Shown: positions 1 through 5,689 of the stretch, piece by piece
Position numbering within the stretch: the first letter of the stretch is position 1
Layout: every line of letters begins with the position of its first letter
Source: an uncultured Porphyromonadaceae bacterium
GTDB taxonomy: Bacteria; Bacteroidota; Bacteroidia; Bacteroidales; Muribaculaceae
Length of the DNA: 5,829 bases
Assembly (NCBI GenBank): GCA_947174225.1
Contig: CAMWIF010000186.1
Span: 1 to 5,829, forward strand
Reading direction: 5' to 3'
Notes under the pieces: model-generated
What the model was told of the DNA's origin: nothing
The model's input: only the letters and a program-made list of their open reading frames with translations
Databases searched by the model: none
Made by a program: the position numbers and the translations under genes

Positions 1-97
1 ATAATATATTAGGTAACACTGTACCTTATTCCAACACTGAGCTTGCATAAAAACTAAATTCCGATATCTACTCAATGTGGATAGCTGGATATACATA

Positions 98-118
98 CCC
101 AACTCATTTGAGTGTGGG
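98..118 (-). terminator. Weak hairpin overlapping the end of the small lipoprotein gene
   Basis: Read on the minus strand, CCCA pairs with TGGG and ACTC with GAGT around a 4-nt loop, with one bulged C between the two helices. The stem includes the TGA stop codon of the 157-aa lipoprotein. No U-tract follows (the next bases are TATGTATATCC), so this is at best a weak terminator or a 3'-end stabilising hairpin. No other terminator is visible between position 1 and the stop codon, so transcription may continue beyond the window. Confidence 0.3.
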
Positions 119-577
119 CTGGTCCATAATCGTCACATAAAAATCGCCATTAATGTTGATAACATTAAAAGCCATCTTCGTGGTCGGAACTTCGCAATTG
201 TCTGGAGATGGCTCTCCGAATATGACATCATACACTATTACATTATATAAAGGCTCTTTAAAAACCGCTTCCTTTACTTTGAAATCCTTAACTGGAAAAA
301 TGCGGCTTCGATTGCGTAACTGTACCGCTATTTCGTCAGGAAGAGGTGACACAGTAGTATCGGCACTATCAAATACATAGAGTTTTGATAAAGCTTCGTC
401 AAAATGCTCTTCCTGAAAGGATCTCATAATTTCTTCTGTAGTGGATAAGATGGATAACGAGTCATTATCCGACACCCCATAGCTTTCTTCTCCTTCGGTT
501 TGTGCTTTACGAGAACACGCCCCTGCCAACAGGATAATGAAAGCAGAAAGGGCAAGTATTTTTGAAATTGATTTCAT
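104..577 (-). CDS. Small putative lipoprotein, possible NTF2-like fold
   Basis: The 157-aa product starts with a type II signal peptide: Lys2/Lys6, a hydrophobic core (residues 7-18), then L-A-G-A-C with the predicted lipidated cysteine at 21. The lipobox is loose (Ala at -3), as is common in Bacteroidota. The residues after the cysteine (SRKAQ) do not match a clear surface-export signal, so a periplasm-facing anchor is as likely as the cell surface. The mature part is acidic. A helical stretch (about residues 45-67, around FDEALSKLY) is followed by alternating strands (about 96-121 and 133-152), an order that fits small NTF2/DUF4878-like lipoproteins. That fold is a guess from pattern only, and no catalytic motif is visible. 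The gene lies 85 bases downstream of the 1346-aa lipoprotein on the same strand. A 12-bp hairpin sits in the gap and leaves no room for a promoter of its own. The start has no Shine-Dalgarno sequence, as expected in this phylum. The function is unknown. Confidence 0.85.
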   Translation of the reverse strand: MKSISKILALSAFIILLAGACSRKAQTEGEESYGVSDNDSLSILSTTEEIMRSFQEEHFDEALSKLYVFDSADTTVSPLPDEIAVQLRNRSRIFPVKDFKVKEAVFKEPLYNVIVYDVIFGEPSPDNCEVPTTKMAFNVININGDFYVTIMDQPTLK

Positions 578-595
578 TTGTTGATAATTGTTAAA

Positions 596-624
596 GAGGG
601 AGCGACCAACACGGTCACTCCCTC
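596..624 (-). terminator. Strong intercistronic hairpin between the two lipoprotein genes
   Basis: The arms 613-624 and 596-607 form a 12-bp stem around a 5-nt loop. On the minus strand the stem is fully paired with one U-G wobble; on the plus strand the same position is an A/C mismatch, so the structure belongs to the minus-strand transcript. Only TTTAAC follows, so the U-tract is short and termination is probably partial. The start codon of the next gene is 19 bases further on. The hairpin could equally be an mRNA processing or stability element that sets the ratio of the two proteins. Confidence 0.7.
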
Positions 625-662
625 ACAAGTCAAGGGATCATTATATTTTACCTGCTCGAAAA

Positions 663-3600
663 TTAATTGCCCATAGTTGTCTTGATGGTACATTCGATTG
701 TGACAGAGATAGAACCGAGTTCATAGTCAATTACGAATGGGATCTTGACCTTAAATTGCTTAACGTTCACATCGCTGTTGAAATAAGTGATGGTACCGAA
801 CTGTCCTTTTACAAGGTTCTTGATGGCTGCACTGTTGCCGGAGCTAATTGAAGTGCCGGCGTAAGATACATTAGCTGTAGTTACGTCTGTGCCATTCTGC
901 TGGAACTTGAAGCTGCTCCTCAAGCTGGGGCTTACAGGCTCAAATTTACCACTTCCGGGGTTAGCAATGTCAGAGGTCATCTTATCAAGCTGGGCAGTGA
1001 TGCCTTTCACATTATAGTAGCCATAGAGCCACTCCTGGTTTGCAAAGTTGACATCGCGCCAGTCGCTGAAGACAAGCATATTGTAAACATCGTTGGTACT
1101 ACCGTTGGCAGTTGCATCGACAAACGGATAAACCACACCTTCATCCACATTGATAGGACGTAGGAAAGCAACATTGAAGTCACCGTTAGAGATGGTATAA
1201 GCCAGATCACAAGAGCTATAAGGCACCATACCAATTATTGCTCCAAGTTTAGCCTCAGGACGGTCCTCACCACCCATTGACGGGAATTTGTTGAGCAATT
1301 CCAAAGCCGCCGGAGTAGTAGCATATGTAATCTTACCGGTAGACTGATCAAGAGTAGCGATTTCCACACCATTCGCTTTGAGTACGGTGTTGCCATATTC
1401 ACTGTTGGCAGCATTGGTAAGAAGTGCATTTACGCCCATATTGGCATTCGATACAGCTGAATAGCCGTTCAGGAGGTTGGGATTGGTGGTATTTGCCACG
1501 CTGTAAGTGATGCCGTCTACTGTCCTGTTGTTCAATGCGGAGAAATAGTACTTATATCCGAGATAATCGCTTGGCTTCGGAGAGAATGTCGGTTTGTCGT
1601 TAGTCCAAAGCTGGTCAAGATTAGCATTGATGGTAGATACAATATTACCATTGGTAGGCTGCGGAACATTGAGAAGAGCGGTGTTGTCATTCTCGCGGAA
1701 CCACTTGGCAAGAACCTTTGTGCCTACAGCAAGAGTCGGCTTTTCATTGACACTGACAGTCAAGGGAAGGTATACGTCAGCGTAAACGTCTGATGTGCCC
1801 TCGAAGCAGATGTATGTAGTTGCGGTGTGATTCTCCTGCTGATAAACGAGCTGCTTAGCATATGCATCGTCAAAATTCCACTCAATGTCATAAACGTGAG
1901 TGCCATTGAGATTCTTCATGCGCGGGAGGACATAACCAATCTCCTTTGCTGAGTTGACAGATGTCCAAATACCGTCAGCATTTTTAACATACTGGATAAA
2001 TACATCACTCTGGAATCCGTCACCGTCAATGTCAACTTTCTTGAAGCTGGGCTGATAGTTGGCTAAGAATACATCTTCGCTGAGTTCAGTTACCTTAAGC
2101 ATCATCTGCAACGGTGCGAACTCTTCTTTCTGCTGCTCGCCGAAATCGCTGCAATTGAAATCGACATTGGCAAATGTAATGGGAGATGTCATGTAATAGT
2201 CTTCGCTGGGCACTATCTTAACCTTTATGAAGCCGTTAAGAACCACATCGTTGCCTTGAGTTACAGTCACATATACTAATGGCATATGCCCAAGTTCATC
2301 AGGACTCTGATTGTTGACATTACTATTCACACAAGCTGTGAGTACCCCGGTCTCCGGATCAATGCTTGCCCAAGAACTTTCAGATACTGTATTGTTGCCA
2401 ATAGTGTAGTTGAGAAGTTCGAAGTGCATCTTAAGACCATATTTCTCCCAATCGGAAGGCTTGGTCCAAGATTTCTCAGTTCCGTTACGACCCTCGTCAA
2501 CGTATGCAATCTCCAATACTGAAAGCAGATCAGTCGTGCCATTCCATTTTACGGTAGTGGTAGTGGCATGGTTTAGGGCAGTCTGAACGTTTGTATTGCC
2601 ATTCACACCGTTTTCATCTACAACATTGGTTACCACCGGCTGGAAATCATAGCGATTGCTATTGTTGAAGAACTTACCGGGATAAACGTTCATGTTGTAT
2701 TGGATAGCAGTAGGCTTCACGTTCATCTGGGCGAACACAGCATAATCAGATGTAACTGTATTCTCGATTTCCTTACCTTCCTCATCTTTTTGCCCGGCTA
2801 CTTTAGCCTGGAGAGCGAAGATTGGCATTGTGGTGCCGTCTGCATCATAGTTCTTAGAATTGCCGGTGATTTCTACGGTAAGTATACCGTCTTTAGCATT
2901 AAAGCCTTTACCGTCATTATAGCTCTTTACCAATGCTATACCGGCACCACCGTCACGGGTGAGCATCTCGGCATCCTTGGCTACAATCTTAAGCTTATCA
3001 ATATTGTCGATTACAGCACTCTCCGGATTCATATGGTAAGAAATCACCGTAGGAGCTTCATAAGACTTCTGATTGTTCTGATTGTCAACTTTCTGGAGAT
3101 TCCAAGTTTTGAATTTCTGTACCTTTAGAGTTTCGCCATTATTACCTGTGCAGCTATAGACATCGTTTGTATTGTTGGCACGGGCAGTGAGCTTCAGATA
3201 ATCCATATGGTAAGAAAGCGCACTTTCTACACCTCCTACATAAGCATCGGGAATGAAGACAAGGCTACGGAGGTTGGTCATGAACATCGCTGTCATTGTG
3301 TTGACTGCTGCCCCTACCTCAGTTGTGATCTTGCCTCCAAGATCAGACAGATCTTTAGAAAGGGTTGCTAACTGGGCTTCATATGTCTGCTTGAAAGTTT
3401 TCAGATCCTTGATATCTCCGTCAACAAGGGTTTTGATGGCATCTGCATTGTTTTTGATGTCTACCTTGTTCTGGGCGATGGCATCTGCATTTGTCTTTAT
3501 AAGACCTGCCTGGGCTGCAATGGCTGTGGCATTGGTCTTGGCTGCTGCCTCGACTGTGGCAAGACCGGCGGTAAGGTTGGCAATTTCAGCTTTATTCTGT

Positions 3601-4703
3601 TCAACCTTAGCGTCGATACCCTCAACCGTTGAAGATAGGGCAGCGAAATCACTTGTCATCTTAGTTTGGAAAGCCTCAAGAGCGGTAATCTGGGTCTGAG
3701 CTTGCTGAACGAACTGAGATACCTTCTCAAGATCGGAAGAGAGAGCGAGATTCTCAACTTTACCGGATAGATCGGCAATGAGACCTTTAATGTCAAGATC
3801 GGCTTGTTCGAGGGCAGCAATTCTTGCAGCTTCCGCAGCAATCTGAGCAGCGAGATTCTGCTCGAGAGTGCCTATCTCTGCAGCGACATCGGCTTTCAGG
3901 GCAGTGATGTCAAGACCAAGAGCTTCGCACTTACCTTCAACTGCGACGATTGCGGCATTCAGACCGGCAACCTTGTCGCTCATCTCACCTGCCAAGTTGC
4001 TGATGTTGACATTAGCTTCCTCAAGCTTGGTGGCAAGTTCGGCATATTTAGCAGCTACATCATCCTTAACGCCGTTTAGATCGCCTTGCACACCGTTCAG
4101 AGCATCTTTAAGACCGTCTAAGCCCTCTTGAAGGCTTGAAACGCTTTCAAGAATAGCGGCGATAGCATCGGTGTTGCCCTGAATCTTACCTGCATTTGCA
4201 GATATTTTCTCAGAGTTGCCGTCGATAAGAGCCTTATTCTCAGCAATCGCAGCTTTGTTAGCCTCGATGATCGACATAAGAGCCTCAATCTCGCTTTTAA
4301 GTTGTTCAGCTGATTCTGCAATGGCTTTAGCCGCAGCTTCCTCAGCGAATTTCTGAGCTGCCTCATCAGCATACTTCTTAGCCTCGTCGGCATACTTTTT
4401 AGCAGCCTCGTCGGAATCTTTCTTAGCCTCCTCAGCACTTGCGGCAGCTGCCTGAGCAGCATCCATAGCCGCTTGGGCAGCTTTGGCGGCGGCTTCTGCA
4501 GCAGCTTTGTTTTCGGAGATCTTTGAATCAAGGGCAGTGACCTGTCCTTTCATCTCAGTGAGAGTATTATTTATACCCTCAACAGAAGTCTCCACCTTGT
4601 CAACGGGATTCTTCCAGTCGTCATTGTTGCAGGATACGAATGCAGCAGGAGCACTGCAAGTAACCAACGACAGAAGAGCAACCTTAACAAACTTCTTCTT
4701 CAT
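663..4703 (-). CDS. Giant surface lipoprotein with coiled-coil stalk and beta-rich C-terminal half
   Basis: This is a 1346-aa protein. Residues 1-24 are a signal peptide ending in FVSC. Cys25 is the predicted lipidated residue, followed by NNDDW, which resembles Bacteroidota lipoprotein surface-export signals. Residues about 35-470 are almost entirely predicted coiled coil: an Ala/Glu/Lys-rich part (65-130) with exact heptads starting at Tyr104, Tyr111 and Phe118, then two tracts with Ile at a and Asn at d (146-184 and 388-423). Residues about 480-1346 look beta-rich and Asn/Thr/Tyr-rich. They include two SYHM motifs (497-500, 555-558) and Ig/cadherin-like turns (DPETGVLT near 782, DQSTGKIT near 1119). 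An FLRPINV segment lies near 1180, and the protein ends with strands to residue 1346. Automatic pipelines may call such proteins 'PL29 family lyase N-terminal domain' by similarity of the stalk; I see no lyase catalytic part. An adhesin-like or spacer-type fibre is the best inference; the ligand is unknown. The start is supported by the signal peptide directly after it. The region before the ATG is AT-only and holds a 14-bp palindrome (4706-4719). Confidence 0.95.
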   Translation of the reverse strand: MKKKFVKVALLSLVTCSAPAAFVSCNNDDWKNPVDKVETSVEGINNTLTEMKGQVTALDSKISENKAAAEAAAKAAQAAMDAAQAAAASAEEAKKDSDEAAKKYADEAKKYADEAAQKFAEEAAAKAIAESAEQLKSEIEALMSIIEANKAAIAENKALIDGNSEKISANAGKIQGNTDAIAAILESVSSLQEGLDGLKDALNGVQGDLNGVKDDVAAKYAELATKLEEANVNISNLAGEMSDKVAGLNAAIVAVEGKCEALGLDITALKADVAAEIGTLEQNLAAQIAAEAARIAALEQADLDIKGLIADLSGKVENLALSSDLEKVSQFVQQAQTQITALEAFQTKMTSDFAALSSTVEGIDAKVEQNKAEIANLTAGLATVEAAAKTNATAIAAQAGLIKTNADAIAQNKVDIKNNADAIKTLVDGDIKDLKTFKQTYEAQLATLSKDLSDLGGKITTEVGAAVNTMTAMFMTNLRSLVFIPDAYVGGVESALSYHMDYLKLTARANNTNDVYSCTGNNGETLKVQKFKTWNLQKVDNQNNQKSYEAPTVISYHMNPESAVIDNIDKLKIVAKDAEMLTRDGGAGIALVKSYNDGKGFNAKDGILTVEITGNSKNYDADGTTMPIFALQAKVAGQKDEEGKEIENTVTSDYAVFAQMNVKPTAIQYNMNVYPGKFFNNSNRYDFQPVVTNVVDENGVNGNTNVQTALNHATTTTVKWNGTTDLLSVLEIAYVDEGRNGTEKSWTKPSDWEKYGLKMHFELLNYTIGNNTVSESSWASIDPETGVLTACVNSNVNNQSPDELGHMPLVYVTVTQGNDVVLNGFIKVKIVPSEDYYMTSPITFANVDFNCSDFGEQQKEEFAPLQMMLKVTELSEDVFLANYQPSFKKVDIDGDGFQSDVFIQYVKNADGIWTSVNSAKEIGYVLPRMKNLNGTHVYDIEWNFDDAYAKQLVYQQENHTATTYICFEGTSDVYADVYLPLTVSVNEKPTLAVGTKVLAKWFRENDNTALLNVPQPTNGNIVSTINANLDQLWTNDKPTFSPKPSDYLGYKYYFSALNNRTVDGITYSVANTTNPNLLNGYSAVSNANMGVNALLTNAANSEYGNTVLKANGVEIATLDQSTGKITYATTPAALELLNKFPSMGGEDRPEAKLGAIIGMVPYSSCDLAYTISNGDFNVAFLRPINVDEGVVYPFVDATANGSTNDVYNMLVFSDWRDVNFANQEWLYGYYNVKGITAQLDKMTSDIANPGSGKFEPVSPSLRSSFKFQQNGTDVTTANVSYAGTSISSGNSAAIKNLVKGQFGTITYFNSDVNVKQFKVKIPFVIDYELGSISVTIECTIKTTMGN
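3426..3626 (-). other. Second N@d coiled-coil tract of the giant lipoprotein (residues 360-426)
   Basis: The heptad register is unbroken for nearly ten repeats. The a positions are V360, V367, I374, L381, A388, I395, I402, I409, I416 and I423. The d positions are I363, N370, L377, V384, N391, Q398, N405, N412, N419 and L426. The Ile-a/Asn-d pairing in the second half is the motif known from trimeric coiled coils, where the Asn layer can hold an anion (established for trimeric autotransporter stalks). Confidence 0.75.
4152..4268 (-). other. First N@d coiled-coil tract of the giant lipoprotein (residues 146-184)
   Basis: Isoleucine occupies a at 146, 153, 160, 167, 174 and 181, and asparagine occupies d at 149, 156, 163, 170 and 177: five exact heptads in a row. 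The register continues with I184, V188, L191, L195, L198, L202, V205, L209, V212 and V216, so the stalk runs without a skip to about residue 216. Confidence 0.75.
4332..4394 (-). repeat. 21-bp coding repeat (YADEAKK heptads)
   Basis: Residues 104-124 read YADEAKK, YADEAAQ, FAEEAAA, three consecutive heptads encoded by related 21-bp DNA units (for example CATACTTCTTAGCCTCGTC-like and CATACTTTTTAGCAGCCTC-like on the plus strand). The units are diverged, so this is an old internal expansion of the stalk and not a recent slippage tract. Confidence 0.6.
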
Positions 4704-4886
4704 ATAATTTAATTAAATTAGTGAGTAAAATGTTGTCTTATTAATTGGTTTGGGAATCAACCTTATAGCGAGGTGTGATTCTCGGGAAGTAAGATGTATT
4801 CCTGTGGATACATTGTTAGTAATTAATATTTTAGTCTACTTTTCGCTGAAGTGATGTCAGGGATTGACTGCTTGTCTTAGAAAAGT
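4704..4886 (-). promoter_or_regulatory. Long structured 5' leader of the giant lipoprotein gene
   Basis: If transcription starts about 5 bases after the -7 box, the mRNA has a leader of roughly 180 nt. It contains two hairpins readable on the minus strand. Arms 4808-4813 and 4794-4799 (ATGTAT/ATACAT) form one, extended by CC/GG around a small loop with one bulged A. Arms 4771-4781 and 4754-4763 form the other (GAATCA/TGATTC plus ACCT/AGGT with one bulged C and a 7-nt loop). The last bases before the ATG are the palindrome AATTTAATTAAATT (4706-4719). There is no Shine-Dalgarno sequence, and I recognise no riboswitch class. Confidence 0.45.
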
Positions 4887-4890
4887 TATG

Positions 4891-4921
4891 CAAAATTATA
4901 GCAAATTACTCGTTTTTGTTA
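4891..4921 (-). promoter_or_regulatory. Promoter of the giant lipoprotein gene (perfect -7 box, poor -33)
   Basis: TAATTTTG (minus strand, 4898 to 4891) matches the Bacteroidota -7 consensus TAnnTTTG exactly. At the expected -33 distance (about 4918-4921) the sequence is TAAC and not TTTG, so the promoter probably needs an activator or is weak alone. The predicted start site is about 4885. Confidence 0.6.
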
Positions 4922-4927
4922 AGATAT

Positions 4928-4957
4928 AGTGTTGCTCAGTTGATACACAAGTGTTGC
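4928..4957. promoter_or_regulatory. Direct repeat AGTGTTGC x2, candidate activator site
   Basis: AGTGTTGC occurs at 4928-4935 and 4950-4957, each followed by two variable bases and AG. The offset is 22 bp, close to two helical turns. The repeats lie about 43-50 and 65-72 bases upstream of the predicted start site of the giant lipoprotein gene, directly upstream of its poor -33 region. This geometry fits binding of an activator to one DNA face; the protein is unknown. Confidence 0.35.
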
Positions 4958-4997
4958 GGAGTTTGCATATTGTCATATTTTAGTGAAAAATAGCTAA

Positions 4998-5038
4998 AAA
5001 CTCCCTGCCAAATGATAAAAACAGTTGACAGGGAGTTT
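4998..5038 (-). terminator. Intrinsic terminator after the HTH gene
   Basis: On the minus strand AAACTCCCTG pairs with CAGGGAGTTT. After one U-G wobble, CAA/TTG adds three more pairs around a 13-nt loop. The stem is followed by TTTTTAGCTATTTTT. The wobble would be a C/A mismatch on the plus strand, so the terminator acts on minus-strand transcription. It begins 16 bases after the stop codon of the 72-aa regulator and separates that gene from the lipoprotein locus. Confidence 0.85.
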
Positions 5039-5054
5039 CGGAACGAATATAGCC

Positions 5055-5273
5055 TTACATATCATCTTCTTTCTTAATATTCTTACTTAAATCTGCAAAA
5101 AAATCTCTATTAAGAATTATAGATATACGCCTCAGTAAGGCAGTGTCAATACTATGTTTCTGAAAAAGTCTGTAGACGTTGCTTCTGTCGCACGACAATT
5201 TTCGTGCAAACCAAGCCACCGTACGTTCCTGACGCTCCAACTCCTCTTTAATGAGTTGTCCAATTGATTCCAT
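5055..5273 (-). CDS. Small XRE-like helix-turn-helix DNA-binding protein
   Basis: The product has 72 aa. An N-terminal amphipathic helix (residues 3-16, IGQLIKEELERQ) leads into a helix-turn-helix: helix 2 about 18-26 (TVAWFARKL), turn SCD, and recognition helix about 29-38 (DRSNVYRLFQ). Two further helical segments follow (42-54, IDTALLRRISIIL, and 57-63). The tail is charged (KNIKKEDDM). This is the single-domain form of a family I know from many Bacteroidota genomes (starts with IGxLIKEELERQERxVxWFARKL); there is no effector or dimerisation domain. The encoded partner is unclear: no toxin, phage gene or kinase is adjacent. The ATG gives a complete first helix and has only AT-rich sequence before it, without a Shine-Dalgarno sequence. 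The gene follows a 400-nt candidate structured RNA and ends in a strong terminator. A 19-bp palindrome 38 bases upstream of the start codon could be its own operator. Targets are unknown. Confidence 0.85.
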   Translation of the reverse strand: MESIGQLIKEELERQERTVAWFARKLSCDRSNVYRLFQKHSIDTALLRRISIILNRDFFADLSKNIKKEDDM

Positions 5274-5310
5274 TGTAGAGATTTTATGAAATAAAGCTCA
5301 TTAGCTATAA

Positions 5311-5329
5311 TTGAGAAATGTGTTCTCAA
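5311..5329. promoter_or_regulatory. 19-bp palindrome upstream of the HTH gene, candidate operator or hairpin
   Basis: TTGAGAA and TTCTCAA form perfect 7-bp arms around a 5-bp centre, 38 bases before the start codon of the regulator. As DNA it has the size of an XRE-type operator and would allow autoregulation. As RNA it would be a weak AU-rich hairpin that could mark the 3' end of the upstream structured RNA, although only TTATAG follows instead of a U-tract. Confidence 0.4.
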
Positions 5330-5347
5330 GCCTCGGTCTTCCCCTCG

Positions 5348-5684
5348 TCGGCAACTGGTTAGTATGAGTAAAGCGCAGGAATCTGTATCTGTTGCCGTCT
5401 TATCTCTGAGGCTTCTCGCATTGCCTTATCTATGTCAGACGGCAACGCAGAAGCCCACGCTCTTTATGTAAAGAAGCATCAGGTGTCAACTTCTCACGAA
5501 GTCGATACCATCGCAAAGTTTACATAACCACGGGCATCTACCGTTGCTCAATCCTTGAACATAGATAGAAATTTTGCGAGAATTTCAGAGATTCAAGAAT
5601 CAGCGCGGATAAACGCTTTTAAAAAAGTATGTCTTTCAGCCCTCCTCTCATTCCCCTTACCGGGGCTTCTGCAAGGCGGTCTGT
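5348..5684 (-). ncRNA. Candidate structured RNA or long switch-like leader upstream of the HTH gene
   Basis: No frame is openly coding here, yet the minus strand is rich in pairings. (a) Arms 5441-5455 and 5410-5425 form a 15-bp stem with one bulge and a 15-nt loop. (b) Arms 5498-5505 and 5486-5493 form an 8-bp hairpin capped by GTGA, a GNRA tetraloop on the minus strand only. (c) 5519-5527 and 5464-5472 (TTATGTAAA/TTTACATAA) form a 9-bp helix enclosing (b). (d) Arms 5581-5586 and 5568-5573 form a 6-bp hairpin whose loop is complementary to 5511-5516. (e) There is a CCCC/GGGG hairpin at 5653-5665. In (a) and (b) the imperfect pair is U-G on the minus strand but A/C on the plus strand. A consensus promoter lies immediately upstream. 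I find no tmRNA, RNase P, SRP or familiar riboswitch signature. It could be an independent RNA or the regulator's leader; both ends are approximate. Confidence 0.5.
5391..5446 (-). repeat. Inverted repeat competing with the main RNA stem
   Basis: GTTGCCGTCT and AGACGGCAAC are perfect 10-bp arms (5391-5400 and 5437-5446 on the plus strand). The 5437-5446 arm overlaps the 5' arm of the 15-bp stem, so the two helices cannot form together in full. A third copy, CGGCAAC at 5349-5355, can also pair with 5391-5397. Confidence 0.6.
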
Positions 5685-5689
5685 TGCCA

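Noticed and set aside
2004..2033. DIDGDGFQSD (residues 891-900) as an EF-hand or dockerin calcium site
   Set aside because: The first DxDxDG positions fit, but the acidic residue expected at loop position 12 is missing and there is no partner repeat; a calcium-binding turn remains possible but unsupported.
2700..3699. Long plus-strand open frames opposite the giant lipoprotein (142 and 148 aa)
   Set aside because: They are antisense shadows created by the codon bias and repetitive composition of the coding strand; they have no promoter or ribosome-binding context and look compositionally unnatural.
3656..4531. Arg/Leu-rich minus-strand frames within the stalk region
   Set aside because: They are frame-shifted readings of the Ala/Lys/Glu heptad repeats and not separate proteins.
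5132..5329. 65-aa open frame overlapping the HTH gene
   Set aside because: It is out of frame with the HTH gene, has no domain pattern and is explained as a shadow of the real gene.
5401..5460. CTGAG on the plus strand, suggestive of a TPP (THI-box) riboswitch, and 6S-like TCTCTGAG
   Set aside because: The other conserved TPP elements are missing, and the base-pair evidence favours the minus strand. A 6S-type rod could not be shown by eye.
5361..5464. A minus-strand open stretch reading like a protein (…SALPSDIDKAMREASEIRRQ…)
   Set aside because: It is only 34 codons between stops, has no start codon near its beginning, and the flanking frame is full of stops. The same bases form the 15-bp stem with a minus-strand U-G pair, which explains them better.
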